Shown one piece after another: positions 28,402 through 38,847 of a stretch of 64,000 nucleotides of DNA. A program made the translations under genes and the position numbers. The notes below the pieces were generated by a model. The model worked only from the letters and a program-made list of their open reading frames with translations. It ran no database searches and had not been told where the DNA came from. Every line of letters begins with the position of its first letter. The first letter of the stretch is position 1. This stretch comes from an uncultured Roseobacter sp. (GTDB lineage: Bacteria; Pseudomonadota; Alphaproteobacteria; Rhodobacterales; Rhodobacteraceae), in NCBI RefSeq assembly GCF_947493125.1, contig NZ_CANLQB010000004.1, positions 248,001 through 312,000 on the forward strand. The letters run 5' to 3'.

Positions 28402-29427
28402 CTAAATCGCAATCTCCGCCAGTATGTCGACGCCTTGCATCTTGAAGAAGTGCAGCATGTCGATGAACACCCAGTTTTCGGCGAGCCGGTCGCCTTCGCG
28501 GCGGTAAATGTCGACCACGCGCATGTCGGCACGGGCGTCATTTGCCGCCACGCCCATATAGCCACCGGTGTTGGTCAGCGTCAGGTTTGGCCAGCCAAAG
28601 AAACCGCCATATCTGCCTTCGGCCATGCGGCAGACATGTCCATTGAAGGCTCGTCCGGACAAGCCGCGCCGAAATGGCCCCTGGTGTTGCTCGATATAGC
28701 GGTCAATCGTGTAGCTCGCCCCGATACCCGCTGGGCCCCACCAGATCATGTCGTCCACCCAGTCCCGCGCGAGTTCTTCTTCTGGAGGCAGCCGGAGGTT
28801 GGGCCCATTGGCCTGTGTGATGGAGCCGATCATCATGTTGATGCGTGCAAGCGTACGATCTGTTTCGTCTCTCTCCTGCGGCGCACGTAACAGCCCATCA
28901 TGCGTCATCGGCCCCGGCTGGACGAGATGTTGTCCGGTTTGATCTGCATGCAGTGGATTGAGTCCAACTTGTAGCATCAGATGGAGAAGGTCCACGGAGA
29001 GGGCTGTTTGGGTGATGTGGCCCGCTTCGATCTTGTTGAACTCGGCATAGCGTAGAAATGCCATCTTTCGCGTGGCCGGGATGCTCAGGAACGGTCTGTC
29101 AAACAGCCCCATCAGATGGCCCATGGAGCAGGTCCATAAGCCGTCAAATCCGTCGATCTCATTGAGACCGGAGAAGAAGATATCCTCGCGCCGTTGGACG
29201 CGGTTAAAGGCTGTCAGAAAGGGGATCCAGAAAACGTCAGCAATTGCACCCGGTCCGATCTGTTCGTGAAACGGGTGCATACCGTACCAACGACAGTCCG
29301 AGGCCAGGCGTTCGCGCAAAATGTGGGTGACGGTTTGGGGCGTAGCACGTGAGAGAGCCGCGTAGTGCTCTTCAACGAGCCGCTTTGCTGGTTGGAGGCC
29401 GGGCATAGGCAGTGTTGATACATTCAT
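28402..29427 (-). CDS. SnoaL-like / NTF2-fold protein, probable tandem repeat
   Basis: The 341-residue protein has about twice the length of a SnoaL-type domain, with two similar-looking units: the first around GPGAIADVFWIPFLTAFNRVQRR and the second around GPFRRGLSGRAFNGHVCRMAEG. SnoaL/ester-cyclase proteins have an NTF2 fold and often bind small polyketide-like or steroid-like molecules. No catalytic site can be asserted. It ends one base from the ntrX stop on the other strand. The role is unknown; the family is probable. Confidence 0.75.
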   Translation of the reverse strand: MNVSTLPMPGLQPAKRLVEEHYAALSRATPQTVTHILRERLASDCRWYGMHPFHEQIGPGAIADVFWIPFLTAFNRVQRREDIFFSGLNEIDGFDGLWTCSMGHLMGLFDRPFLSIPATRKMAFLRYAEFNKIEAGHITQTALSVDLLHLMLQVGLNPLHADQTGQHLVQPGPMTHDGLLRAPQERDETDRTLARINMMIGSITQANGPNLRLPPEEELARDWVDDMIWWGPAGIGASYTIDRYIEQHQGPFRRGLSGRAFNGHVCRMAEGRYGGFFGWPNLTLTNTGGYMGVAANDARADMRVVDIYRREGDRLAENWVFIDMLHFFKMQGVDILAEIAI

Positions 29428-29481
29428 GATGCCAAGCTGTAGAAAGCGTCTGGTCGGACTTCCAGCCCAAATGCGACGCGG

Positions 29482-29964
29482 TTAGCCTGCCTGGTTCACA
29501 ATTTGCCACGAGCCATCCTGATAGCGAACTGCGCAACTCCGATCCGTCAGGCGGGGAAGTACCGTCGTGCTTGCTTTCGGCACGGCCCGAAAGACGCTGT
29601 TTGGGCAGTTCGCTACGGTAACGGGCGCATACCCTTGATTGGCCATGCACGACGTTTCGGCTCGGGTTCGCAAATCGGCGTTGACGTCGACGGTGTAGAT
29701 ACGTCCCTGCTCGAAGTAGCCGCCCCGCGTGTAGCAGTGTCCATTGGTGTTGCAGTATCGGCGCGCGGGAATGTAGATCGGCGGCTCTTGGCGGATCTGG
29801 TTGTTCACAGGCACGTCCGCAAGTGCGGCAATCTCGCAAGACAAAAGATCAGATTCCATTTTAGAAACCTCTGCACCCGGGCGGTGGTAGATCGACAGCG
29901 GGGCGCAGGCCGTCAAAGCAAGGATGGCAGAGAGCAGGAGAGGCCGGGAGCAGACGGGCAACAT
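29482..29964 (-). CDS. hypothetical lipoprotein
   Basis: A 160-residue protein starts with a lipoprotein signal, MLPVCSRPLLLSAILALTAC, with the lipid-modified Cys at residue 20. The mature part contains several Cys residues (for instance YCNTNGHCYTRGG), suggesting disulfides. No family is recognised. The ATG at 29964 gives a good signal peptide; the frame starting at 30030 does not. It is divergent from trkA, 104 bases away. Confidence 0.72.
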   Translation of the reverse strand: MLPVCSRPLLLSAILALTACAPLSIYHRPGAEVSKMESDLLSCEIAALADVPVNNQIRQEPPIYIPARRYCNTNGHCYTRGGYFEQGRIYTVDVNADLRTRAETSCMANQGYAPVTVANCPNSVFRAVPKASTTVLPRLTDRSCAVRYQDGSWQIVNQAG

Positions 29965-30068
29965 GCGGTCAGTCTGCCGCCATTTCTGCCGAAGGACAAT
30001 TGAATTGACCGCTCTTGGGCCATCTGCCATTCAGAAGGTCGCGGAATGGCTCGAAGGACCCCGGACGC

Positions 30069-31445
30069 ATGAAGGTGATTATCTGTGGCGCGGGACAGGT
30101 GGGGTGGCAGATCGCCCGCCATCTGTCGGGCGAGCGCAACGATGTCACGGTCGTCGACAACAACCCCGACCTTGTGCGCCGCGCCACTGATACTCTCGAC
30201 GTGCAGGGGATCGCTGGTTTTGCAAGCTATCCTGATGTTCTTGAGCGCGCGGGTGCACGCGACGCCGAAATGGTGATCGCGGCAACCTATTCCGATGAAG
30301 TCAATATGGTCACTTGCCAGGTGGCGCATTCAGTTTTCGGGATCAATCGCAAGATCGCACGTCTGCGAAGCCAGTCCTATCTGGACGCGATTTATTCCGA
30401 TCTCTATCGCCGCGATCATATGCCGATCGACGTGGTGATCAGCCCGGAAAAAGAGGTTGCCGCCGCCGCCTTGCAACGACTTTCAGCGCCTGCCGCCTTT
30501 GATACCGAGATTTTCATGAAGGGGCAGGCGCATTTGATGGGCATCACCATCGAAGAGGAATGCCCGGTCGTGAATACCCCGTTGCGGCAGCTCACAGACC
30601 TCTTTTCCACATTGCGCGCAACGGTGGTGGGTGTTCGGCGCGACGGTACATTGTTCTCCCCTGAGGCGAAGGATCAGCTGTTCGTAGGCGATGACTGCTA
30701 CGTCTTCACCCACGTCGACGACATCCCGCGCACGCTGGAAATCTTCGGCAAGAAGGTGACGAAGCAGGAGCGAGTGGTGCTCGTCGGGGGAGGCAACGTG
30801 GGCCTTGCGGTCGCACAGGCCCTCGAAGCCCGCGCAAAACGCGTGCGGGCCAAGGTCATCGAAAAAAGCCGCATCTGCGCAGAGCGCGCGGCGGAAGCTC
30901 TGGAGCGCACCATCGTGCTGAATGGCGACGGGCTGGACGCCGGTCTTCTGGCCGAGGCGGGTATCGCGCGCGCCGATGCGATGTTGGCCATCACCGATGA
31001 CGACAAGACCAATATGCTCGCCTGTGTGCGGGCAAAGGCCGAGGGCTGCCCCTATACGATTGCGTTGATCAACGACCCCACGCTGGTGCCTCTGATGTCT
31101 CCCTTGGGCATCGATGCTTACATCAACCCGCGCGCCACAACTGTGAGTTCGATTTTGAGGCACATCCGGCATGGGCGCGTCCGGGCGGTCTATTCCATAG
31201 GAGACGCAGAAGCCGAGGTGATCGAAGCGGAGGTCCTGTCGACGTCCCCCCTGGCGGGAAAGCGGATCAACGAGATCGATTTTCCCGAAGGCGTGCTGAT
31301 CGGCGCCATTCGCAAGGGCGACGACGTCATCAGACCGCTCGGCTCCACACGGATTGACGAGGGGGATGTGGTGGCCATTTTTGCGCTGGCCGGTGATGTG
31401 CCGGAAGTGGAGCGGCTGATGCAGGTCTCCATCGACTTTTTCTAG
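30069..31445 (+). CDS. trkA: Trk potassium transporter regulatory subunit TrkA
   Basis: TrkA is the cytoplasmic NAD(H)/ATP-binding subunit gating the TrkH potassium channel. The protein of 458 residues has two RCK halves, each with a Rossmann motif: GAGQVGWQIARHL at 7-19 and GGGNVGLAVAQAL near 240. The ATG at 30069 fits the MKVIICGAGQVG start of the family; an upstream frame is shadow. The trkH gene follows after three bases. Confidence 0.97.
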   Translation: MKVIICGAGQVGWQIARHLSGERNDVTVVDNNPDLVRRATDTLDVQGIAGFASYPDVLERAGARDAEMVIAATYSDEVNMVTCQVAHSVFGINRKIARLRSQSYLDAIYSDLYRRDHMPIDVVISPEKEVAAAALQRLSAPAAFDTEIFMKGQAHLMGITIEEECPVVNTPLRQLTDLFSTLRATVVGVRRDGTLFSPEAKDQLFVGDDCYVFTHVDDIPRTLEIFGKKVTKQERVVLVGGGNVGLAVAQALEARAKRVRAKVIEKSRICAERAAEALERTIVLNGDGLDAGLLAEAGIARADAMLAITDDDKTNMLACVRAKAEGCPYTIALINDPTLVPLMSPLGIDAYINPRATTVSSILRHIRHGRVRAVYSIGDAEAEVIEAEVLSTSPLAGKRINEIDFPEGVLIGAIRKGDDVIRPLGSTRIDEGDVVAIFALAGDVPEVERLMQVSIDFF

Positions 31446-31448
31446 GGC

Positions 31449-33002
31449 ATGGCTCGAGCCCCCCAGATCGAAAGGCGCCGCAGTGCATGGGAACAGCTCA
31501 TGGATTTGCCGCTGTTCCTTCTGATCTTCGGGCTCGCCTCAGTGGCAATGCTTGTCCCCGCCGTCCACGGCGGGACCGTGCGAAACATCGACACGGCACG
31601 TATGTTTTTCTATAGCGGCATTCTCGGCCTGACGCTCTTCTCGCTGATTGCAATTGCTTTGGCGGGGCGGCGTCCAAAGCACGGGGCGCTTGGCACGCTG
31701 CTGTCCCTCTTCTCGACCTTCGTCTTTCTGCCGGCCTTTCTTGCAGTCCCATTTTTTGAGGGGCTTGGGACCACCACATACGTCAATGCCTACATGGAGA
31801 TGGTCAGTGCGATCACGACGACCGGTGCGACACTTTTCGTCGATCCGGAGCGGCTTGACACCACATTGCACCTTTGGCGCGCGCAGGTCGGGTGGATGGG
31901 CGGTGCGGTCATGTGGATTGCGGCATCTGCCATCCTCGCGCCGTTGAATCTGGGTGGTTTCGAAGTCACCGCACAGGCGGAGCCGGGGCAGCGGGAAGCG
32001 CTTTCGAGCCTGATTGGACGGGCTGATCCAAGAGAACGGCTGTTGCGCGTGTCGTCAGCGCTTCTCCCAATCTACATCGGCCTCACAGCGCTGCTTTGGG
32101 TGCTGTTGATGATCAGCGGCGATGCATCCTTGGTGGCTTTGTGCCACGCGATGGCGGTGATGGCGACCTCGGGCATCTCTCCGGTGGGCGGCATTGAGTT
32201 CAGCGGGTCGGGCATCACCGGAGAGGCGCTGGCCCTGCTGTTCATGTTCTTTGCGCTGTCCCGCCTGACGTTTTCATCCGATACGATCACGGCGACCCAG
32301 GGGGGGTTACGAACCGATCCGGAGTTTCGCCTCGGCCTGGTCTTTATACTTGGTGTCCCACTTATTCTCTTCGCAAGGCATTGGTTGGGCGCGTTTGATG
32401 TCGCCGCCGAGGACGATCTGACCCAAGCGGGCCGCGCACTGTGGGGATCCATATTCACGGTGATGTCTTTTCTGACGACCACAGGATTCGCCAGTGACTA
32501 CTGGGCGCAGACCCAAGCCTGGTCCGGGCTCGAAACCCCCGGGTTGATCCTCATGGGATTGGCCTTGATCGGTGGGGGGGTGGCAACCACCGCAGGAGGA
32601 GTGAAACTGCTTCGGGTGTTCGCGCTCTACCTCAACGGGTTGCGTGAGATGGAGCGCTTGGTACATCCGTCGTCGGTCAGCGGAGCCGGCACGGATGCAC
32701 GCAGGCTTCAGCGCAATGGGGCGTTTATCGCATGGATTTTCTTCATGCTCTTTGCATTGACGCTGGCGGCTCTGACCATCTTGCTGGCCCTACTGGATGT
32801 CTCCTTCGAAAATGCGCTGGTCCTCAGCATTGCGGGGCTGTCGACCACCGGCCCACTGATCAGCCTCGCGGCAGACGAGCCCATTCTTCTGACAGAACTG
32901 AGCACGGGCGCGAAGGCGGTTTTTTGCGCAGCCATGGTTCTGGGTCGTCTTGAAACCCTTGCCATCATTGCGCTTTTGACGCCCGATTTGTGGCGCAGCT
33001 GA
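31449..33002 (+). CDS. trkH: Trk potassium uptake channel TrkH
   Basis: At 517 residues with about ten membrane segments, TrkH forms the pore. Filter-like segments of the four P-loops can be seen: SAITTTGATLF, MATSGISPVGG, TTTGFASDYW, and GLSTTGPLISL. It follows trkA in the same operon and is followed by a probable terminator. Together they import potassium. Confidence 0.97.
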   Translation: MARAPQIERRRSAWEQLMDLPLFLLIFGLASVAMLVPAVHGGTVRNIDTARMFFYSGILGLTLFSLIAIALAGRRPKHGALGTLLSLFSTFVFLPAFLAVPFFEGLGTTTYVNAYMEMVSAITTTGATLFVDPERLDTTLHLWRAQVGWMGGAVMWIAASAILAPLNLGGFEVTAQAEPGQREALSSLIGRADPRERLLRVSSALLPIYIGLTALLWVLLMISGDASLVALCHAMAVMATSGISPVGGIEFSGSGITGEALALLFMFFALSRLTFSSDTITATQGGLRTDPEFRLGLVFILGVPLILFARHWLGAFDVAAEDDLTQAGRALWGSIFTVMSFLTTTGFASDYWAQTQAWSGLETPGLILMGLALIGGGVATTAGGVKLLRVFALYLNGLREMERLVHPSSVSGAGTDARRLQRNGAFIAWIFFMLFALTLAALTILLALLDVSFENALVLSIAGLSTTGPLISLAADEPILLTELSTGAKAVFCAAMVLGRLETLAIIALLTPDLWRS

Positions 33003-33017
33003 TCATGCCATTTTTTA

Positions 33018-33039
33018 GGTCCGTAACGGACTGTTTTTT
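33018..33039 (+). terminator. probable trkAH terminator
   Basis: GTCCG (33019-33023) pairs with CGGAC (33027-33031) around a TAA loop, followed by TGTTTTTTG. The stem is short, so efficiency is uncertain. Confidence 0.5.
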
Positions 33040-33132
33040 GGGGTGGAATCTCCGGACGGGGCACTTCATAATTGCGCCACGAGGGGCGGGCTCGATCTGC
33101 GGGCTCCGGCAAGAAAAAAGGCGAGTGCTAAA

Positions 33133-33372
33133 ATGGCGTCGGACAGACAGAACCTTCAGGATGCGTTCCTGAACCATGTTCGCAAGACGAAAGTTCCTGT
33201 GACAATCTTCCTGATCAACGGTGTGAAGCTGCAAGGCGTGATCACCTGGTTCGACAATTTCTGTGTGCTTTTACGTCGGGATGGCCAGTCCCAGCTTGTC
33301 TACAAACACGCGATTTCGACCATCATGCCGAGCCAGCCGATCAGCCTGTATGAGGGCGAAGACGCTTCTTGA
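33133..33372 (+). CDS. hfq: RNA chaperone Hfq
   Basis: Hfq binds small RNAs and mRNAs as a hexameric ring. The 79-residue protein has the Sm1 region ([20 protein letters not shown]) and the Sm2 motif [10 protein letters not shown]. The ATG at 33133 starts [13 protein letters not shown], as relatives do; the in-frame ATG at 33043 would give an unrelated extension. It sits upstream of hflX, the widespread hfq-hflX order. Confidence 0.97.
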
Positions 33373-34667
33373 GTAAAGCGCCGTTTCAAGTCGACAACAC
33401 TGATGCAAGCCGAGTGACTCGGGCCTGGGTGCTGCATCCGGATATCAAATCTGACCCAAATCGCCGCCTCGCCGATCATGGATTGGCCGAAGCCATTTCG
33501 CTCGCTCACGCTCTGCCGGAGCTTGAGGTGGTCGGCGGCGAGGTAGTTCCTCTGAAATCAGTGCGAGCGGGCATGCTGTTCGGCAGCGGGAAGATCGACG
33601 AGATCAAGGCCGCACTGGAAGAGCGCGAGATCGAACTCGTTTTGGTCGATGGCCCCGTCAGCCCAGTACAGCAGCGCAATCTCGAGAAGGCCTGGGGCGT
33701 CAAGCTGCTCGACCGCACCGGGCTGATCCTGGAGATTTTCAGTGACCGGGCTGCCACCCGCGAGGGTGTTCTGCAGGTCGAAATGGCAGCGCTCAGCTAT
33801 CAACGCACACGGTTGGTGCGCGCCTGGACGCACCTGGAGCGTCAGCGCGGTGGCCTGGGTTTTGTGGGGGGGCCTGGTGAAACGCAGATTGAGGCGGACC
33901 GCCGCGCAATCGACGATCAACTCGTGCGGCTGCGGCGTCAGCTCGACAAGGTGGTGAAAACACGCGCGCTGCACCGTGCAGCCCGCGCCAAGGTCCCGTA
34001 CCCGATTGTGGCGCTGGTCGGCTACACCAATGCCGGAAAGTCGACGCTTTTCAATCGTTTGACGGGCGCGGAGGTGATGGCCAAGGACATGCTCTTCGCG
34101 ACGCTCGATCCGACGATGCGGCGCGTACAATTGCCGGACGGACCGGAGGTTATCCTCTCTGACACGGTGGGTTTCATCTCCGATCTGCCAACCGAACTGG
34201 TGGCAGCGTTCCGTGCCACGCTCGAAGAGGTGCTTGCTGCGGATGTGATTTGCCACGTGCGCGACATCTCGCACCCCGAAACGGAGGAGCAGTCCCAGGA
34301 TGTGCGCGAGATCATGGGTTCTCTTGGTGTGGACGAGGAGCGCCCCAACTTCGAGGTATGGAACAAGCTCGACCGTCTTGATGCCACTGCCAGAGCTGCG
34401 GTGCAGGTCCGGGCGGACAGGGACGATCATGTCTTCGCCATCTCTGCACTGACAGGTGACGGAACCGATGCGCTGTTGGCCGCAATCAGGAAACAGCTGC
34501 AGGGAGCCAAGCACGAAAAGCACCTGCATCTCGATTTTTCGGATGGCAAGAAACGTGCCTGGCTCTTTGATCATGAATTGGTCGAGGCGGAGCGGCAGAC
34601 GGAGAGTGGCTTTGATCTGACAGTGCGCTGGACCGCTCAGCAGGAGGCCCAGTTTGAGCGGCTGTGA
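33369..34667 (+). CDS. hflX: GTPase HflX
   Basis: HflX is a ribosome-associated GTPase that splits stalled or stressed ribosomes. The 432-residue protein has the HflX N-terminal domain with [13 protein letters not shown], then the G domain: G1 [12 protein letters not shown]3 DTVGF, and G4 NKLD. The start appears to be TTG 33369, overlapping the hfq stop (TTGA), with GAGGG upstream; no nearby ATG gives a full protein. Overlap with hfq implies coupled translation. Confidence 0.94.
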
Positions 34668-34796
34668 CACTGAAAAGCGCTTCCTCTCGAGCCCGGATCG
34701 CCTACCGCTACCTGAAGGCGGCAATTTCAACGCGCTAAGTGGTGTTCGATGTATCACCTCAAGCGCAGAAGGCTATCACCGGCAGGTGCGGTGGGC

Positions 34797-35360
34797 CTAT
34801 GGGCCACCGTCGGTGGCAAATCGCCAAGCGCCGGGGGTGAGGTTATTGAGCGCCCAGGATCCCACCTGAACCCGGATCAACCGCAAACATGGTAACCCAA
34901 CATGCGCCGTCATGCGCCGGACCTGCCGGTTGCGCCCTTCACGAATCGTGATCCGCAGCCAGGCGTCCGGAACCGATTTGCGAAAACGAACCGGTGGGTC
35001 CCGGGGCCAGAGCGGCTCCGGCGGATCAATCTCGGCGACCTCGGCCGGTTTGGTCTGCCCGTCCTTCAGCGTCACACCTCTGCGCAACCGGTCGAGTGCA
35101 AACGCGTTAGGCCGGCCTTCGACCTGAACACAATAGGTCTTTGCCATCTTGTGTTTCGGATGGGCGATGCGCGCTTGCAATTTGCCATCATCCGTCAGCA
35201 CGAGCAGCCCTTCGCTGTCCTTGTCGAGCCGTCCCGCCGGGTAAACCCCGGGCACGTCAATATATGCCGACAGCGTTGGTCTGGCGGACCCGTCTGCCCC
35301 CTTGTCCGTGAATTGCGACAACACCCCATAGGGCTTGTGAAACAGAATAACCCGAGCCAT
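34797..35360 (-). CDS. rluE: RluE/RsuA-type pseudouridine synthase
   Basis: The 187-residue protein is a short RsuA-family rRNA pseudouridine synthase without an S4 domain. The catalytic Asp is in [17 protein letters not shown], the fold signature [14 protein letters not shown] opens the protein, and [20 protein letters not shown] follows. RluE of E. coli modifies 23S rRNA U2457. It lies 4 bases downstream of the penicillin-acylase gene stop and may be co-transcribed with it. Confidence 0.9.
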   Translation of the reverse strand: MARVILFHKPYGVLSQFTDKGADGSARPTLSAYIDVPGVYPAGRLDKDSEGLLVLTDDGKLQARIAHPKHKMAKTYCVQVEGRPNAFALDRLRRGVTLKDGQTKPAEVAEIDPPEPLWPRDPPVRFRKSVPDAWLRITIREGRNRQVRRMTAHVGLPCLRLIRVQVGSWALNNLTPGAWRFATDGGP

Positions 35361-35364
35361 TGGC

Positions 35365-37830
35365 TCAGCGCTCAGGGCGCAGAACGGTTACGCCCACCGA
35401 TGCGGCGCGCGCGAGCCCTTCATCCAAGGACATCGGGATATACTCACCGCGCCGCCAAAGCTGCGCCAGGTCGTCATAGTGGCGGGACAGGAAGTGTCCC
35501 GATTGACCTGTCGAGGTAATAAAGACGGAGCTATCCGGGTCGGCAAAGTCATAGACCCCCCGGTAGGCAGCGCCATGGGTGTTGTGGAACGGATCGGGGC
35601 CCGTGCCCTTAGTCAACCCGCGCTGCAACGTGTTGTCGCCGCCGTTGGTCGATTGCCGGATATTCACAAAAAACCGCAGGATCGGCACCTCCCCGAGCAC
35701 CGCGTGATCGTGGGTGGCCTGGTGTGCGTCGCCCCAGCGCAGAGTTTCGAGTGCCGGCCCCCAGGTCTCCTCGATCCAGATCAGCGCGTCGTCCAGAGCC
35801 AGCCGGGCCATATCCGCACAGGTCTCCACAGGGGCAGATTGGATCACGTCACACCAGACCGATGCGCCGTCGATGTCGCGAAAGGCGCGTTCGATGAACA
35901 GCGGCTCCACATGGGTCATCTCGCTGGCGAGCGGGCCAAGGTCGTCTCTGATCATCCGCTCCTGCAAGCGCTGCAACCATGCCGCGTAGATCAGCGGTTC
36001 GGGCATATGCTCGTTCATTTCCCCGGACCAGCCGGCCAGCAGGGTCAAGGCGCGTTGACGCTGGCGCAAGGGTGTGCCCTCGGGTGCAGCTTCACCAGTG
36101 AACCATAGCTCCGCGCCGATCAACGGTAGCAAAGAGCGCGCTGTGAAGCTGACCGTGTCCAGTTGCGCTTCTATGAAGCTGTCACGTGTGTGGACTTCAC
36201 GGGCCTGCATCAGCCGTTGCCATCGCTGAATTCGCTGGGTGTCCCCCCAGTCAAAGGACACATGGTTCGGAAAGGGTCTGTCCACGGTCTTGTTGTTCGT
36301 ATTCCCGAGTATCCCGCCGTTGGGGGCAACGAACTCCGGATTTGACGTATAGGGCAGGCGCCCTTGCCAGCGATTGCTCTCGATCCAGCCTGGACTGGGC
36401 AGCCGCCCCTGGCTCTGATGCCGCGCATCACGTCGCGGCATGGCGCCGATCATCTTCATCGCAATTTCGTTGCGGTCAACCAACATAAGGTTCATCGCCG
36501 GGGCCAAGTAAGGCTCGCTGACCTCGATCGCCTCCCGGACGGATTTCGCCTCCATCAATCGCAGTGCCGCGCCCATGGAAGTGTCGTTGGAGCTCAAGAC
36601 GGTCCAAGCAAGGGAAGCGACATGCCCGGGTGGCGTGATCGTGGCCAGATTGTAGTGTGTGCCGGGAAGAACCGGGCCATTATCGGTCCAGCGGAGCGTG
36701 ATGGTGATTGGCGTCGCATCCTTGATGTTGATGATGGACCCGCGGCTTTCGAAGGGTTTGAACCCGTCGGGCGTCTTGTACTCTTCAGGATTGTCTGGAT
36801 TCAGCTGCTCGATATAGGCGTCCTGATCATCCATGTAGGCGTAAGTCAGGCCCCACCCGAGCGCTTCGCTTCGGCCCGTCAGCACCAGCGGCATGCCGGG
36901 AATCGTGCCACCAATGACGCCGCCTGACTGCAATTCCAGACGGGCGAGATACCAGATCGCAGGTGCGGTGAACTCCAGATGCGGGTCGTTGGCGAGGAGG
37001 GTTCCACCTGAGGCCGAGCGCGAGGGAGCTGCGGCCCAGGCATTCGAAGCCCCTGCAAACATGCGCCGCTTGAAGGGAGACAGCGAGTGTGCCGGCGGCA
37101 AGGTATTTTCCGTGAAGCGGGGCACGCCTGGAACAAGTGCCGCATATTCCGGCAAGGCTGCAACACCACTCCCGGGTGCGTCAGGCAAGATGTCGGAAAG
37201 CCGCTGCGCGTCGGGAAGTGCCAGCGACATGCGGGCACGAAGGACTTCTTCGTCGAGGTGACCCGCCAGTTGCAGCCCCATCAGCTTGATGATCGCCAGC
37301 GAGTCTGCTGGGCGCCAGGCCGAGACCGGTGCGTTGAAGAGAAACATCTCGGGTGCACCGCGTCCCAGGGCGTTTTCGTTAATCTCATCCAGCCGCGCGT
37401 TCACCCCCGTCGCATAGGCGCGCAAAAAGAGCATCGTCTTTTCATCCTGCGCGTCCACCGACGCAACAGCGCGGGTGTAGATATCGAGCCGCCGGATCAG
37501 TTTATCAATGTTCACAGTGGCGGCGCCGAAGACCTCCGAAAGCCTGCCTTGCGCTGTCCGCCGCAGCATCGTCATTTGCCAAAGTCGGTCCTGCGCATGC
37601 GCATATCCCAAGGCGTAAAAGACGTCCTGATCACTCTCGCCGAAGATATGCGGGACGTTTGCATTGTCGCGGACGATCTCCACCTCGGCTGTGAGATATG
37701 CCAGCTCCAGTGTCTTGTCGTAGTCGGGCAGGGAGCGGGACGCGAGGTAGTAGACGAGACCAACGCCCAGGACGACCAGAATGACCGCTGTGGCCGTCAG
37801 TCGCATTAACCATTTGAATACCAACGCCAT
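35365..37830 (-). CDS. penicillin acylase family protein (Ntn hydrolase)
   Basis: At 821 residues, this exported or membrane-anchored protein has an N-terminal hydrophobic segment (residues about 11-31) and an alpha/beta precursor organisation. The autocatalytic nucleophile is Ser262 in [12 protein letters not shown]. The family cleaves itself there to give two chains and hydrolyses amide bonds in penicillins or acyl-homoserine lactones. Substrate cannot be told here; quorum-signal degradation is an option. It is followed closely by rluE and is divergent from the dehydrogenase at 37935. Confidence 0.92.
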   Translation of the reverse strand: MALVFKWLMRLTATAVILVVLGVGLVYYLASRSLPDYDKTLELAYLTAEVEIVRDNANVPHIFGESDQDVFYALGYAHAQDRLWQMTMLRRTAQGRLSEVFGAATVNIDKLIRRLDIYTRAVASVDAQDEKTMLFLRAYATGVNARLDEINENALGRGAPEMFLFNAPVSAWRPADSLAIIKLMGLQLAGHLDEEVLRARMSLALPDAQRLSDILPDAPGSGVAALPEYAALVPGVPRFTENTLPPAHSLSPFKRRMFAGASNAWAAAPSRSASGGTLLANDPHLEFTAPAIWYLARLELQSGGVIGGTIPGMPLVLTGRSEALGWGLTYAYMDDQDAYIEQLNPDNPEEYKTPDGFKPFESRGSIINIKDATPITITLRWTDNGPVLPGTHYNLATITPPGHVASLAWTVLSSNDTSMGAALRLMEAKSVREAIEVSEPYLAPAMNLMLVDRNEIAMKMIGAMPRRDARHQSQGRLPSPGWIESNRWQGRLPYTSNPEFVAPNGGILGNTNNKTVDRPFPNHVSFDWGDTQRIQRWQRLMQAREVHTRDSFIEAQLDTVSFTARSLLPLIGAELWFTGEAAPEGTPLRQRQRALTLLAGWSGEMNEHMPEPLIYAAWLQRLQERMIRDDLGPLASEMTHVEPLFIERAFRDIDGASVWCDVIQSAPVETCADMARLALDDALIWIEETWGPALETLRWGDAHQATHDHAVLGEVPILRFFVNIRQSTNGGDNTLQRGLTKGTGPDPFHNTHGAAYRGVYDFADPDSSVFITSTGQSGHFLSRHYDDLAQLWRRGEYIPMSLDEGLARAASVGVTVLRPER

Positions 37831-37934
37831 ACCTGCCTACCGCTCGTGCTGCGCCGCTTTGTTGACCCCTGCGTTCTGACTGTTAGGTAGGAGGGCAACG
37901 TAAAGCAACACGGAAAAAGAGAAGGACAAATCAT

Positions 37935-38804
37935 ATGGCCAAGCTGGCGTTTTTGGGATTGGGCGTGATGGGAGGCCCGATGGCTGGCCATCTGCAGAAA
38001 GCAGGCCACGATGTGACGGTCTATAACCGGACCATCTCGAAGGCCGAGGACTGGGCCAAGACGACTGGAGGCGCCATGGCCGCTACACCCCGCGAAGCAG
38101 CGACAGCGGCTGATTTCGTCATGGCCTGTGTGGGCAACGATGATGACCTTCGTTCGGTCTGTCTCGGCCCTGACGGCGCATTCGCCGGCATGGGTTCAGG
38201 ATCGGTTTTCGTCGATCACACCACCGTTTCCGCTGCGGTGACCCGTGAGCTCTATGCGGCGGCCAACGAAAAGCAGGTCAGCTTCGTGGATGCGCCCATC
38301 TCAGGCGGGCAGGCCGGGGCGGAAAACGCTGCACTCTCGATCATGTGCGGCGGAGATGAAGGCGCCTATGAACGTGCGCTGCCAATCATGGAGGTCTATT
38401 CGAAGATCTGCCGCCGGATCGGTGAGAGCGGTGCGGGACAGATGACTAAAATGTGCAACCAAATAGCAATCGCCGGATTGGTTCAGGGGCTAAGCGAAGC
38501 CCTGCATTTCGCCGACAAGGCTGGTCTCGATGGGCGCGCTGTCGTTGAGGTGATCAGCCAGGGTGCGGCCGGCAGCTGGCAGATGAACAACCGATACGAG
38601 ACCATGCTGGATGATCACTTTGATCACGGTTTTGCCACCGACTGGATGCGAAAGGACCTGGGGATTTGTCTTTCGACTGCTGATGAAACAGGCGCCAGCC
38701 TTCCAGTCACGGCGTTGGTCGATCAGTTCTACAAGGATGTGCAGAAGATGGGTGGAGGCCGATGGGACACGTCAAGTCTCTTCAAGCGCCTGCAAGCTCT
38801 TTGA
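37935..38804 (+). CDS. NAD(P)-dependent beta-hydroxyacid dehydrogenase
   Basis: The 289-residue enzyme belongs to the 3-hydroxyisobutyrate dehydrogenase family. The Rossmann motif FLGLGVMGGPMAGHL lies at residues 6-20, the substrate loop APISGGQAGAENA near 123, and the catalytic Lys in GAGQMTKMCNQI near 174. It could reduce succinic semialdehyde, glyoxylate or tartronate semialdehyde; the substrate is unknown. The ATG at 37935 has AGAAGGAC upstream. A bidirectional terminator follows. Confidence 0.92.
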   Translation: MAKLAFLGLGVMGGPMAGHLQKAGHDVTVYNRTISKAEDWAKTTGGAMAATPREAATAADFVMACVGNDDDLRSVCLGPDGAFAGMGSGSVFVDHTTVSAAVTRELYAAANEKQVSFVDAPISGGQAGAENAALSIMCGGDEGAYERALPIMEVYSKICRRIGESGAGQMTKMCNQIAIAGLVQGLSEALHFADKAGLDGRAVVEVISQGAAGSWQMNNRYETMLDDHFDHGFATDWMRKDLGICLSTADETGASLPVTALVDQFYKDVQKMGGGRWDTSSLFKRLQAL

Positions 38805-38817
38805 CAACCAAATGAAG

Positions 38818-38844
38818 AAAGCCCCGCAGGACGCGGGGCTTTTT
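38818..38844. terminator. bidirectional terminator
   Basis: AAAGCCCCGC (38818-38827) pairs with GCGGGGCTTT (38833-38842), a perfect 10-bp stem with TTTTT on the plus side and AAA on the minus side. It serves the dehydrogenase gene and the convergent SYLF gene, whose stop is a few bases away. Confidence 0.85.
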
Positions 38845-38847
38845 CAA

